Shown piece by piece: positions 8,554 to 16,259 of a DNA stretch of 64,000 bases; position 1 is the stretch's first letter, and every line of letters starts with the position of its first letter. A program made the position numbers and the translations under genes. Source of the DNA: Streptomyces sp. DI166 (GTDB lineage Bacteria > Actinomycetota > Actinomycetes > Streptomycetales > Streptomycetaceae); assembly GCF_900091315.1 (NCBI RefSeq), contig NZ_FLSP01000041.1:1-64000 (forward strand), given 5' to 3'. The notes below the pieces were generated by a model. It was not told the origin of the DNA. It searched no databases and saw nothing but the letters and a program-made list of their open reading frames with translations.

Positions 8554-9460
8554 TCATCCGTATTGGACCGCGTAACCTCAGCGCCGGCGAGGCGCTCGCC
8601 GAAGCCCTCGGCCGCCCGGTCAGCGACCACGAGGCCCTGACCGGCCACACCGTGGTCGCCCACTGGGACAACCTCGACGTATACACCCCCCTCGATGAAG
8701 GGCAGAGCTGGACGACCGCCGAGTTCGCCGAGCACCTGGACGACCCCAACTGGCGCCACCCCGTCCCGGTCAGTCCGCACGGCGACCGCCGCTCCATCTG
8801 GCACGCGGACGTGCGGCTGCACCCAAACGACCGGGAGCTGACCCGCCCCGAGTGGACTGAGATCGCCCACCGGATCGCCCGCGCCGCCGGCATCCAACAC
8901 CCCGGCGACGACCACGGCTGCCGCTGGATCGCCGTGCAGGCACAGCCCGGCCGCCTCGATCTGATCGCCAACCTCATCCGCCCCGACGACACCTGGACCG
9001 CACAGCCACACCGGTTGTTCGCGCTCCTGGCGGCGGAGAGCCGACGCATCGAGGCCGAGCTGGGCCTCCTCTCACCCCGTACCGGACCGGATCCGCAGCA
9101 GCCCGACCAGCAAGCCCGGTTCGCGGGGCACCGGCTGGAAGCCGGCACCGCCGATGCCGCTTCTCCATTCGGTGTGCTGCTGCGGCAGCTCGCCGCCGAA
9201 CGCACCGGGCCGCTGTCCACGGTTCGTGGCCTCATCGAGCACGCAGCCACCGCCTCGATGACCTGCCGGATGCGTACGGCCCCGACATCGCGCACCAGCT
9301 GGAGATGGTGGCCCGCCGCCTGTACGGCATCCAAGAGAGTCTCGAGTCTCTGGCTGCGGCCCTTCCAGCACCCTCTCAAGCGCCCATTGCTCGTCCAACA
9401 CCCCGTGCATCCACACGGATCGTCGCACCTGGCCCGTCCGGCCCCCGGCTCTCCCGCTGA
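8550..9460 (+). pseudogene. Relaxase-like protein lacking HUH histidines; frameshift near the 3' end
   Basis: ATG 8550 overlaps the upstream stop. The first 165 residues follow the layout I know from Streptomyces MobA/VirD2-like relaxases: GHTVVAHWDNL, WHADVRLHP, LTRPEWTEIAHRIARAAG, GCRWIAVQ and SRRIEAELGL. The stretch that normally carries the catalytic H-x-D-x-H-x-H right after CRWIAV is replaced by QAQPGRLDLIANLIRPD, with no histidine. A one-base frameshift near 9240-9255 then separates the first frame from LDDLPDAYGPDIAHQLEMV and its Pro-rich tail, ending at TGA 9458-9460. It may be a decayed relaxase or a non-catalytic derivative whose tail now lies in another frame. The family call is by eye. 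Confidence 0.6.
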
Positions 9461-9479
9461 CCCGACTGAAAGAACCCTT

Positions 9480-10177
9480 CCTGGCCTTGCCGATCGCTTC
9501 CTGACCTTGAGGCGTGACGTGCACTCCGGGGAAGTTCTCGCCCGCGGCGGGGATCCCGAAGCCCACAGCATCCTGAGCCCAGCGGCTTCGTCCCCGTCGT
9601 CCACCTCCACGAGACCCATCACCGGCTGCCCGTCGGCCTTGGCGAAGCCGAGGAGCAGCGTCTCGCCACCCGCGCCGTCGCCCGCCTGCGTGCCGTGAAG
9701 TACGACGTCGACACCGACGACGCCTTCGACACCGAGATACGCGAGGCGCACTACCTTCCGCTCGGCTGCTCCATCGCGCACCTGGCCGAGCGGATCCGCG
9801 ACGCCACCACCAGCGACGGAGGCTCCGACCTCCTGACCGAACTCACGGCCTCCCACGACGGCGTGCTCATCGCCCTCGGCTGGGTGCTCGCGGCCAACGC
9901 GGCCTTCCATCAAGACCTCGGCCAACCGCCGGATCCGCACACCGCGAAGCGGCTGCAGTACCTGGCCGAGCACCGGCTCGCCGTCCTGTCGTCCGACCTC
10001 GCACACATACGCAACGACCTCGCCGACCGGCACCAACGCCGCGCGTGCACCGCCGAGGTCGGACCGGAGGAACGCGAAGCCTCCGCCGTCTGCGCCTGCC
10101 CGCCAACTCCGCCGCGCCTGACCACCAGCCCCGTCGCCGTGCCCGCCGCACCCGCACCGGCACACCCGCGACGCTGA
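9480..10177 (+). pseudogene. Small-domain paralogue H, frameshifted, start unresolved
   Basis: One frame reads LADRFLTLRRDVHSGEVLARGGDPEAHSIL from about 9486. The continuation SGFVPVVHLHETHHRLP, then GEAEEQRLATRAVARLRA, KYDVDTDDAFDTE, is in another frame from about 9578 and runs to TGA 10175-10177. A one-base lesion near 9573-9580 joins them. The joined protein fits the small-domain pattern (GF, HRLP, Ala-rich helix, Y-x-V-x-x-D) with a longer helical C-terminus (about 160 residues). A GAAAG ribosome site lies at 9469-9473, but no usual start codon follows at the right distance in frame, so the 5' end is uncertain. An intact gene could alternatively begin at GTG 9695. Confidence 0.5.
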
Positions 10178-10203
10178 TCGCGCCCTTCCCTTCCGAGGAG
10201 CCC

Positions 10204-10959
10204 ATGCACGACCCCACCCCCGACACCAGCCTCGGCTCGTTCGCTGCCGTCCTCGCCGGCGAGCTGCCGGGCACCTGGACCAGCGCGTACCACCCTGACC
10301 GTGGCGGCCTCAACGTCCACCACGTCCTCACCGACGCGGTCTGGGACATGAACGAGGTCGCCGAAGCCCTGGCCAAGCACCCCGTGGACCACTGCGCTGT
10401 GCTGCAACGGCACGACGGAACGCGCCTGTTCGTCACGGACCAGCCCGGCCACGCCGAGGGGTACCTCATCGCCGCACTGGCCCCCGACGACGTACCGGCC
10501 GAGGCATTCCGTGGCGTACGCGAGCCCGACGGAATCGCGGTCGACGCCGACCCGTTCAGCGCGGCCGAGAACGTCACCTTCGACCTCCTTCCCCGCTACT
10601 ACGTCGCGGCCCACCAGGTCTTCAAGAACGCCGAGCACCTCACGCGGGCATCGTCCGCACCAGAGCGCCTGGTCATGACCTGGTCGGACGGTGCACTCGT
10701 GGTCGACCAGCCCGACCGCGCCGACATCACCCAGGTACTCACCGACCACGGCTTCGTTCTCGACACAGTGCGAGCCGTCCTTGTCCTGTCGGGCGACGAC
10801 ACCGCCCGCCAGGCTGCCTCCGTACGAGCCACCGGAGAACGGCTGTCCGCGCTGGGCATCGACACCGTGCTGCGCCACCCGCCGACCCGGCCCGCCCTGG
10901 ACACCGCCCCCGTCGCGCCGCCCGCGACCTCGTCCGTGCCGTCCGCGCGACGGCGATAG
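10204..10959 (+). CDS. Two-part protein with C-terminal small domain (paralogue G)
   Basis: ATG 10204 behind GAGGAG; 251 residues. The N-terminal two-thirds has mixed strand/helix with no known motif (FAAVLAGELPGTWTSAYHP; PGHAEGYLIAALAPDD). Residues about 175-235 repeat the small-domain theme (ITQVLTDHGFVLDTVRAVL, ATGERLSALGIDTVLRHPP). This gene shows the small domain fused to another module, which suggests the domain is a partner- or DNA-recognition unit. Function unknown. It precedes two stand-alone copies of the domain. Confidence 0.65.
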   Translation: MHDPTPDTSLGSFAAVLAGELPGTWTSAYHPDRGGLNVHHVLTDAVWDMNEVAEALAKHPVDHCAVLQRHDGTRLFVTDQPGHAEGYLIAALAPDDVPAEAFRGVREPDGIAVDADPFSAAENVTFDLLPRYYVAAHQVFKNAEHLTRASSAPERLVMTWSDGALVVDQPDRADITQVLTDHGFVLDTVRAVLVLSGDDTARQAASVRATGERLSALGIDTVLRHPPTRPALDTAPVAPPATSSVPSARRR

Positions 10960-10986
10960 CCCCGAACCGCACAGGAGTAACCGCAC

Positions 10987-11391
10987 GTGGGAAACCGTGC
11001 CGACGACGAAGGCACCGACGTCACGATCTACCGCAAGCCCCTCACCGACACCGTGCACGCCGATACCCCGACCGGCGCTCCCGAGCAGCTGCTCGCCCTC
11101 CTCGACGACCTCGGCTTCGAGCGCCGGATCCTGCCCACCCCCGGGCCCGTCTACGTGTGGCACGAAGCACCCGCCCACCTCGACGAGGACGCGAAGAAGC
11201 AGCTCGCAACCCATGCGGTGCCCTGGCTGCACCAGGCCGGATATGTGGTTCGCATCGACGATGACGTCTGGGATGCTGCCGCGTACACCGACGCCGCAAC
11301 GGCCATGCACAACCACAGCGCCCCGGTCACGCCACGCGCCGTGGCCGCCGCGCCCGCGACGGGACGTCCGGCAGGGGCACACCGACGGTGA
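10987..11391 (+). CDS. Small-domain paralogue D
   Basis: GTG 10987 behind AGGAGTAA; 134 residues. After a beta-strand leader (DVTIYRKPLTDTVHADTPT) comes the domain: QLLALLDDLGFERR, PVYVWHEAP, LATHAVPWLHQAGYVVRID. It overlaps the next gene, its closest paralogue, by GTGA, and the two share the leader pattern D-V-T-x-Y and LLALLD-LG. Recent tandem duplication followed by divergence is likely. No catalytic motif is visible. Confidence 0.7.
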   Translation: MGNRADDEGTDVTIYRKPLTDTVHADTPTGAPEQLLALLDDLGFERRILPTPGPVYVWHEAPAHLDEDAKKQLATHAVPWLHQAGYVVRIDDDVWDAAAYTDAATAMHNHSAPVTPRAVAAAPATGRPAGAHRR

Positions 11392-11750
11392 GCCTCGCCG
11401 ATGACTACGACGTTGACGTCACCTGCTACCACCGCGACGGAACGATCTACGTCGATACCCGCACCGACGCCCCCAAACGTCTCCTTGCCCTGCTCGACGC
11501 CCTCGGCCTCGACCGGCGCCAGGTCGAGGGCGACGTCTGGCATCAGATCCCGGACGAGATGGACGAGATCACCATGAAGACCCTGGTCGACCGGGCCTCG
11601 CCGCTGCTGGCCCGTGCCGGATACCGGATCGACATTGACGCGGGTCTCTTCGGCGGCACCGCCTATCGGGCGGCACTCGCCGAACAGGCAGCACACCCAG
11701 CGTCACCGCCGCCCGCATCACCCGCCGGGCAAGCCCGCCGTACGCGCTGA
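11388..11750 (+). CDS. Small-domain paralogue E
   Basis: GTG 11388 overlaps the 10987 stop; 120 residues. Leader VDVTCYHRDGTIYVDTRT is similar to its upstream neighbour. The domain core is RLLALLDALGLDRR, DVWHQIPDEM, LVDRASPLLARAGYRIDID. An Ala/Pro-rich tail follows. It differs from neighbour D mainly in the second strand. Likely a duplicate acting with D, for example as a heterodimer; this is inference. Confidence 0.7.
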   Translation: MSLADDYDVDVTCYHRDGTIYVDTRTDAPKRLLALLDALGLDRRQVEGDVWHQIPDEMDEITMKTLVDRASPLLARAGYRIDIDAGLFGGTAYRAALAEQAAHPASPPPASPAGQARRTR

Positions 11751-11812
11751 CCACTCGACCCTCGCCGGCCCCGGCCCAACGGGGCCGGCCCCACTCTCCC
11801 CAGGAGCCCGCC

Positions 11813-12034
11813 GTCACTCACAACCCCGACCGCACACCCCCGCCCATCACCGCCGACCGCAAACCTCGCCTGGTCACCGCCCTGTTCCGCCGCTACCTGC
11901 GCGCCGTCACCGTCGGCAGCCGGGAGCGCACCATCCCGCTGGCCGGCGGACGCCCCGAGGCAGCCCTCGACGAAGCCCACCGCCGCGACGCGTTCCTCCT
12001 CATCGACAGCCACCGCATCCGCCACCACGACTAG
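11813..12034 (+). CDS. Short basic protein, apparent GTC start
   Basis: An AGGAG site at 11802-11806 is followed six bases later by an open frame of 73 codons: VTHNPDRTPPP, RKPRLVTALFRRYLRAVTV, RPEAALDEAHRRDAFLLID, ending at TAG 12032-12034. Codon bias fits real Streptomyces genes. There is no ATG, GTG or TTG near the beginning of this frame, so the translation start would be GTC (11813), or the original start has mutated. The product looks like a helix pair with a strongly basic first helix. Not recognised. It lies between paralogue E and the first helical/DUF317 cassette. Confidence 0.5.
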   Translation, partial: VTHNPDRTPPPITADRKPRLVTALFRRYLRAVTVGSRERTIPLAGGRPEAALDEAHRRDAFLLIDSHRIRHHD

Positions 12035-12063
12035 CACCTCAGACCGGCCTGTTCAGGAGGCCC

Positions 12064-12453
12064 ATGACCGACTCGAACCTCCCCGCCATACAGCTCGCCA
12101 ACGCGATCACCGCCCAGCTCGGACAGCTCCGCCGCCACCTCGCCCTGGCACCGCCGCACGAGGCCGCCCAGATCCTCGCCACCGTCCTGGACTACGACAC
12201 CGGCCTCCTCGGCGAGGTCACCGACCTCGTCTCCACCGGCTCGCGTTTCGCGAAGCACCACTCCGAGCGCGGAGCCCTGCCGCCCGAGGTCTGGCTCGCT
12301 CTGGGCCGCGCCGCCAACGAACTCAACAGCGTGGGTGCCGACCTCAACGAGCACACCGGCACCATCAAGCAGGTCGCCGGGCCCACCGCTCCGTCCAGCA
12401 GACCGGCCACGGTGCCGGTCGCCTCCGCAATGGTTCTCCGGCGGCGCCGGTGA
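12064..12453 (+). CDS. Helical partner protein of first DUF317 cassette
   Basis: ATG 12064 behind CAGGAGG; 129 residues, almost entirely helical. The segment AITAQLGQLRRHLALAPP followed by ATVLDYDTGLLGEVTDL is repeated in the 13616 product (ATATLAQVQNYLHTNPP, AVLLDEDTGVPILLGDIL), so the two are paralogues. Each ends at a GTGA overlap with a double-DUF317 gene. The obligatory pairing suggests the helical protein binds its DUF317 partner. The C-terminus is a disordered Pro/Arg tail. Confidence 0.65.
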   Translation: MTDSNLPAIQLANAITAQLGQLRRHLALAPPHEAAQILATVLDYDTGLLGEVTDLVSTGSRFAKHHSERGALPPEVWLALGRAANELNSVGADLNEHTGTIKQVAGPTAPSSRPATVPVASAMVLRRRR

Positions 12454-13256
12454 AGAAGAACAAGCAGTGGTCCGGCTGGGGCCCCACCGGTCAGCAGGCC
12501 CAGCAGTACTACCTCATCGAACCCCGCCACCTCGCCGGCGGCGGCGACCTGCGCTTCGTCACCGAGTACCTGCGCGCCTCGGGCTGGAAGGACAAGTCCA
12601 AGCCCGGCGGGCCCGTCGTGTTCGACAGCCCCGACAAGTCCGTGCGCATCGGGTACGACCCGTTCACCCAGCCCGGCGGCTGGACGATCAGCGGGAAGCA
12701 GACCCGGACGGAGGGGGCATGGCACGCCACACTCGGCCGGCAAGTCCCCGTCGAGATCGTGGCGGGCATGACCGACGCACTGACCAGGCCGCGCTCCGCA
12801 CACGCCCCCAACGTGTGGGCGCCGCTTGAGGCCCAGGGCTGGGAGACCGAGCGCGGGCAGCACTTCACCGCCCGCAGTCCGGACGGCGACGCCGTCGTCC
12901 GCTTCTACCAGGACGCCCCCGGACAGGCGCACTGGTGGGCCGGCGCCCGCAACGAGCACGGGACGGTATGGCAGGCGACGTTCACGCCGACCACGCCGAT
13001 GCATCTGGTGCAGGCGTTCAGCACCGCGCTCGCCGACCCGCAGCCGGTGATGCGGCCCCTCGGCCACGTCCCGCCCTCCCAGAGAATCCGCACGACCTCG
13101 GTGTCCGTGCTGCCCTCGCAACTCAACGCATGGCAGCAGGCCCGGATCACCGCGGCCCGCGCCGCCACCTGGGCCAGCAACACCTTCGCCACCAACAGGG
13201 CACGCCCTCAAGGTCCCGGGGCCCGCCCGTACGCCAAGGCCGGGCGGATGCGATGA
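12450..13256 (+). CDS. DUF317 protein, two domains (cassette 1)
   Basis: GTG 12450 overlaps the helical gene stop; 268 residues. Two consecutive DUF317-type units are visible. The first runs from RHLAGGGDLRFVTEYLRASGW through DSPDKSVRIGYDP to PVEIVAGMTDAL. The second, about 125-210, runs from LEAQGWETERGQHFTARSPDG to PMHLVQAFSTALADP. DUF317 is common on actinobacterial plasmids and integrative elements; its function is not established as far as I know. The conserved W-x-A-x-F strand and terminal helix suggest a binding module. Soluble, no catalytic motif. Confidence 0.85.
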   Translation: MKKNKQWSGWGPTGQQAQQYYLIEPRHLAGGGDLRFVTEYLRASGWKDKSKPGGPVVFDSPDKSVRIGYDPFTQPGGWTISGKQTRTEGAWHATLGRQVPVEIVAGMTDALTRPRSAHAPNVWAPLEAQGWETERGQHFTARSPDGDAVVRFYQDAPGQAHWWAGARNEHGTVWQATFTPTTPMHLVQAFSTALADPQPVMRPLGHVPPSQRIRTTSVSVLPSQLNAWQQARITAARAATWASNTFATNRARPQGPGARPYAKAGRMR

Positions 13257-13286
13257 GCCACGAACGTTTCTACTCCCGCGTGGACC

Positions 13287-13568
13287 ATGCGGCTGGCCGG
13301 CAGAGAGCGTGCCGCCCTGTCCCCGGACACGACCGCCTACCTGTCCCGCGAGTCTTCACTCGCCGAAACGCCCTTCCATCGCTGGGCAGTTCAGGTCTCC
13401 GTACCGCTCTCCGAGAAGCGGCACCGGTGGATCTGGAACGCCTCCATCGACGAACAACACCGCCTGCAGCATCTGCGGCGCCTCGAATCCGCGCAGCGCA
13501 CCGGCACGGACACGCCCGCCCCAGCACCGCCGCCGGCCGCACCGGCTCGCCACAAGCGGCACCGCTGA
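13287..13568 (+). CDS. Small uncharacterised protein
   Basis: ATG 13287, 93 residues, in the same frame as the preceding DUF317 gene and 31 bases after its stop. The central part (SPDTTAYLSRESSLAETPFHRW, then VPLSEKRHRWIWNASIDEQHR) looks coding and Trp-rich; the end is Ala/Pro-rich. No clear ribosome site. An ATG at 13253 overlapping the previous stop opens another frame through this interval, but that reading is low-complexity and Arg/Pro-rich. Could be a remnant of a DUF317 C-terminus. Function unknown. Confidence 0.45.
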   Translation: MRLAGRERAALSPDTTAYLSRESSLAETPFHRWAVQVSVPLSEKRHRWIWNASIDEQHRLQHLRRLESAQRTGTDTPAPAPPPAAPARHKRHR

Positions 13569-13615
13569 CCCGTGGCCCGTACGACCTCACCCTCCCCACT
13601 CGCCCAAGGACATTG

Positions 13616-13963
13616 ATGCCCACTCCCTCCGCACCCAGCGCCGACGACGTCTCGCAGGCAACCGCCACCCTGGCCCAGGTCCAGAACTACCTGCACACCA
13701 ATCCGCCCGTATCCAACGTGCTGCCACTGCTCGCCGTCCTCCTCGACGAGGACACCGGCGTCCCCATCCTGCTCGGCGACATCCTCCGCGACACCGCACG
13801 CCTCATCGCCCAGGAAGCGAAGGCCGAGAGCGACGAGATCCACCTGATCGTCGCCGGGCTTCGGGAAGCCGCCCAGGAGGCCACCGACCTGCACGTCCTG
13901 CACTGGGACGTACAGCGCCTGAACCACTACGCGGTTGCGCCCGCCGGTCCCTCGGCGCCGTGA
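13616..13963 (+). CDS. Helical partner protein of second DUF317 cassette
   Basis: ATG 13616 (in-frame TTG at 13613) behind CAAGGAC; 115 residues. Paralogue of the 12064 product: repeated Leu-rich helix ATATLAQVQNYLHTNPP, LLDEDTG turn and a long amphipathic helix ending REAAQEATDLHVL. It ends at a GTGA overlap with the second DUF317 gene. All-helical, acidic, probably dimeric or bound to its neighbour's product. Confidence 0.65.
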   Translation: MPTPSAPSADDVSQATATLAQVQNYLHTNPPVSNVLPLLAVLLDEDTGVPILLGDILRDTARLIAQEAKAESDEIHLIVAGLREAAQEATDLHVLHWDVQRLNHYAVAPAGPSAP

Positions 13964-14772
13964 CACGTCCCTATGTCGCCAGCGCAGCCGACGATCCCTG
14001 GTCACGGATCTGGTGCGACACCACGCCCCGCCACCTCGCCGGAGCCGGTGACCCGCGCCACGTCACCCAGGCTCTACGGGCCGGCGGATGGAAGAACTTC
14101 GGCGACCCCGACTTCCCCCACGTTGTTCTGGGCAGCCCCGACTACCAGCACACGCTCGTCCTGGAGCCGACCCCAAACGCATACGGCTCCTGGTGGCGGG
14201 TCTCGTCGCAGCTCTGGTCCGCGTTGTTCGGCGGCAACACACCCGTGGAGATCATCGCCGGATTCACCGACGCCCTCCTGTGCTCCCCGCCCGCGGCAGA
14301 GCCGGATATCTGGCCGACGCTGCGGGCAGCGGGCTGGACGTACGAGTGCGACGAACGGGGCAACGAGCGCGCCCATCATCCGGACGGCATCACCACCATG
14401 GAGCGGTCGGCGACGCTGACCAGCGACTACTTCAGCTGGAAGGCCGAGGTCGCGCTGCCCACCGGCCTCGGCGGCCACCACCGGCTCTGGCACGGGTACT
14501 TCGACGACCGCACCCCGCGCCACCTGCTCGCCGGATTCGCCACAGCCCTCGTGGACCCGGCGCCCGTCTCCCGCGGCCGCTACGACGTCCCGCATGACCA
14601 CCTCGTCACGCAGGTGGAACGCGGCGCCCAGGGCGAACAGCTTGCCGCCGCCCACGAAGCGCGGCTGAAGGCCAGCAGGTCCGCCGCCCGCAGGGCCCGC
14701 CGCAGCGCCGCACCCACCACCCGGCCGTCGGTAGGCCCCGCTACCGAGGCGACCACGGCCCGCAGCCGCTGA
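13960..14772 (+). CDS. DUF317 protein, two domains (cassette 2)
   Basis: GTG 13960, coupled to the helical gene; 270 residues. Domain 1: RHLAGAGDPRHVTQALRAGGW, VVLGSPDYQHTLVLEPTP, WWRVSS, PVEIIAGFTDALL. Domain 2: LRAAGWTYECDERGNERAHHP to PRHLLAGFATALVDPAPVS. It is closest in layout to the 15441 product. The C-terminus after about 235 is Ala/Arg-rich. Same uncertain function as the other DUF317 proteins; retention of three copies argues they are not interchangeable. Confidence 0.85.
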   Translation: MTRPYVASAADDPWSRIWCDTTPRHLAGAGDPRHVTQALRAGGWKNFGDPDFPHVVLGSPDYQHTLVLEPTPNAYGSWWRVSSQLWSALFGGNTPVEIIAGFTDALLCSPPAAEPDIWPTLRAAGWTYECDERGNERAHHPDGITTMERSATLTSDYFSWKAEVALPTGLGGHHRLWHGYFDDRTPRHLLAGFATALVDPAPVSRGRYDVPHDHLVTQVERGAQGEQLAAAHEARLKASRSAARRARRSAAPTTRPSVGPATEATTARSR

Positions 14773-14841
14773 ACGTGCGGAGCGGCTCCGGCCGCTGCGC
14801 ACCCCGTCCTCCATTACAACTGCCCACCCAAAGGCCCCTTT

Positions 14842-15441
14842 TTGACCATCTCACTCGAACCCGGGAGCCCGTCCCACCGGCTCTATCTGAGCCAGCTCGC
14901 CATCTATCTGCGGCACAGCCGGCAGATCCTCGCCGCTTGGGACCACTATTCCGACCGGCACTCCGACCCCGAGACGTTCCAGCCGCACGACGAGGACGCC
15001 TACGGTCGGCGTCAGCAGAAACGCGATGCCGACACCCTGTCCGCGTTCGGCCGGGTGTACTACCACGCCGACGAACTCGTGGATGTCGCCGAGCGGCAGC
15101 TCGCCCAGCTGTCGCCTTCCGACCGGACCCGCCGTTACGCGTGGCAGGTCCGAGAACTGCGGGAGGCAACGCAGCGCCTCTACGCGGTCCGCAACGACTG
15201 GCTCACGGTACGCGCCGCGCTGCCCGCGAGCGCGCTGCCTGGCACGAAGGCGTACGAGGAGCCGCTCGCCGAGAGCTACGCGGAAGCCTGGTCCTACCTC
15301 GACCAGTGGGCGATCCACGGCCAGGCGCTATTCGCCGTCAACGCGCTGGCCCAGCGGCACTCGGCGACGTCCGCACCGACCCAGTCGACGACAGCGTCCG
15401 TACACCCGGCTGCCGCCACACCCTTCATGGGTCGGCGGTGA
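14842..15441 (+). CDS. Helical protein preceding third DUF317 gene
   Basis: TTG 14842 behind AAAGG; 199 residues. Long helices with many Tyr, His and Arg (SHRLYLSQLAIYLRHSRQIL; VRELREATQRLYAVRNDWL). It is larger than the helical proteins of cassettes 1 and 2 and only weakly similar to them, but sits in the same place, overlapping the DUF317 gene by one base (TGATG). Likely the functional counterpart of those partners. Family not recognised. Confidence 0.65.
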   Translation: MTISLEPGSPSHRLYLSQLAIYLRHSRQILAAWDHYSDRHSDPETFQPHDEDAYGRRQQKRDADTLSAFGRVYYHADELVDVAERQLAQLSPSDRTRRYAWQVRELREATQRLYAVRNDWLTVRAALPASALPGTKAYEEPLAESYAEAWSYLDQWAIHGQALFAVNALAQRHSATSAPTQSTTASVHPAAATPFMGRR

Positions 15442-16214
15442 TGGGCGTGAGCGACACCGTCGAGCAGGCGTTCATCACTCCGCGCTCCCTCGCGGGCATC
15501 GGCGACCCCGGCTGGGTCACCCAGCCGCTGCACCGCGTCTCCGGCTGGAGTTACGGACATGACCCGCTCATCCCACGCGTTCTGCTCACCAGCCCGGACC
15601 AGCTCACGCAACTGCGTCTGGCCCCCGGCAATCCGGATGATCCGGACTGGTGGACCATCCGGCAGGCGCGAACCGCGGATCATCCCGCCTGGGCGGCCAC
15701 CTTCCAGGCCCGCACCCCCGTCGAGATCATCGCCGCCTTCACCGACGCGCTGACCGACCAATCGGGGCCGCTGACGGCTTCGCCCGACCCCTTCACGGCG
15801 TTGCAGGAGGCGGGATGGGAACCGCCCCGTCACTTCGGCGGGCTCGCAGCCCCCGACGGCATCACGCGCGTCGAGCGGCTCGGGACCCCCGGCAGCGACC
15901 TGTGGCACATCGAGACGGCCGTCATCCGAGACCCGACGATCTGGCGAGCCGTGTTCACCGGCACCACGCCCCTGCACCTGATCGCCGCGGTGACGCAGGC
16001 GCTCGCCGACCCCGCGCCCGTCAATCGCGCCCCTGGCCGCATCCCGGGCTGGGCCCGCGACCGCATGACCGTACACACCCGCCACGTCCCCGCGAGTGAC
16101 GTCGCCTTCGCCCTGGAGCGGCGCATCAGCGCCCTTACCGAGCGGCACCACCACGTGGCCGTGGCCGACGTTGCCCCCGCGCCGCCCGGACCGTCGCGAG
16201 GCCGCACGCGCTGA
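15441..16214 (+). CDS. DUF317 protein, two domains (cassette 3)
   Basis: ATG 15441; 257 residues. Domain 1: RSLAGIGDPGWVTQPLHRVSG, RVLLTSPDQLTQLRLAP, WWTIRQ, AWAATFQARTPVEIIAAFTDAL. Domain 2: LQEAGWEPPRHFGGLAAPDG to PLHLIAAVTQALADPAPVN. Intact conserved W and F positions in the first unit. Ends 46 bases before the coupling-protein gene, so all three cassettes lie directly upstream of the transfer ATPase and may be co-transcribed with it. Confidence 0.85.
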   Translation: MGVSDTVEQAFITPRSLAGIGDPGWVTQPLHRVSGWSYGHDPLIPRVLLTSPDQLTQLRLAPGNPDDPDWWTIRQARTADHPAWAATFQARTPVEIIAAFTDALTDQSGPLTASPDPFTALQEAGWEPPRHFGGLAAPDGITRVERLGTPGSDLWHIETAVIRDPTIWRAVFTGTTPLHLIAAVTQALADPAPVNRAPGRIPGWARDRMTVHTRHVPASDVAFALERRISALTERHHHVAVADVAPAPPGPSRGRTR

Positions 16215-16259
16215 CCAGTCCGTCGCGGCCGGCCCCTCCCTCCGTACCTGGAACAGCCC

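Noticed and set aside
13253..13963. Single 237-codon gene from ATG 13253 through the helical protein
   Set aside because: The first 120 codons are Arg/Pro-rich and unlike a protein, while ATG 13616 begins the part matching the 12064 paralogue.
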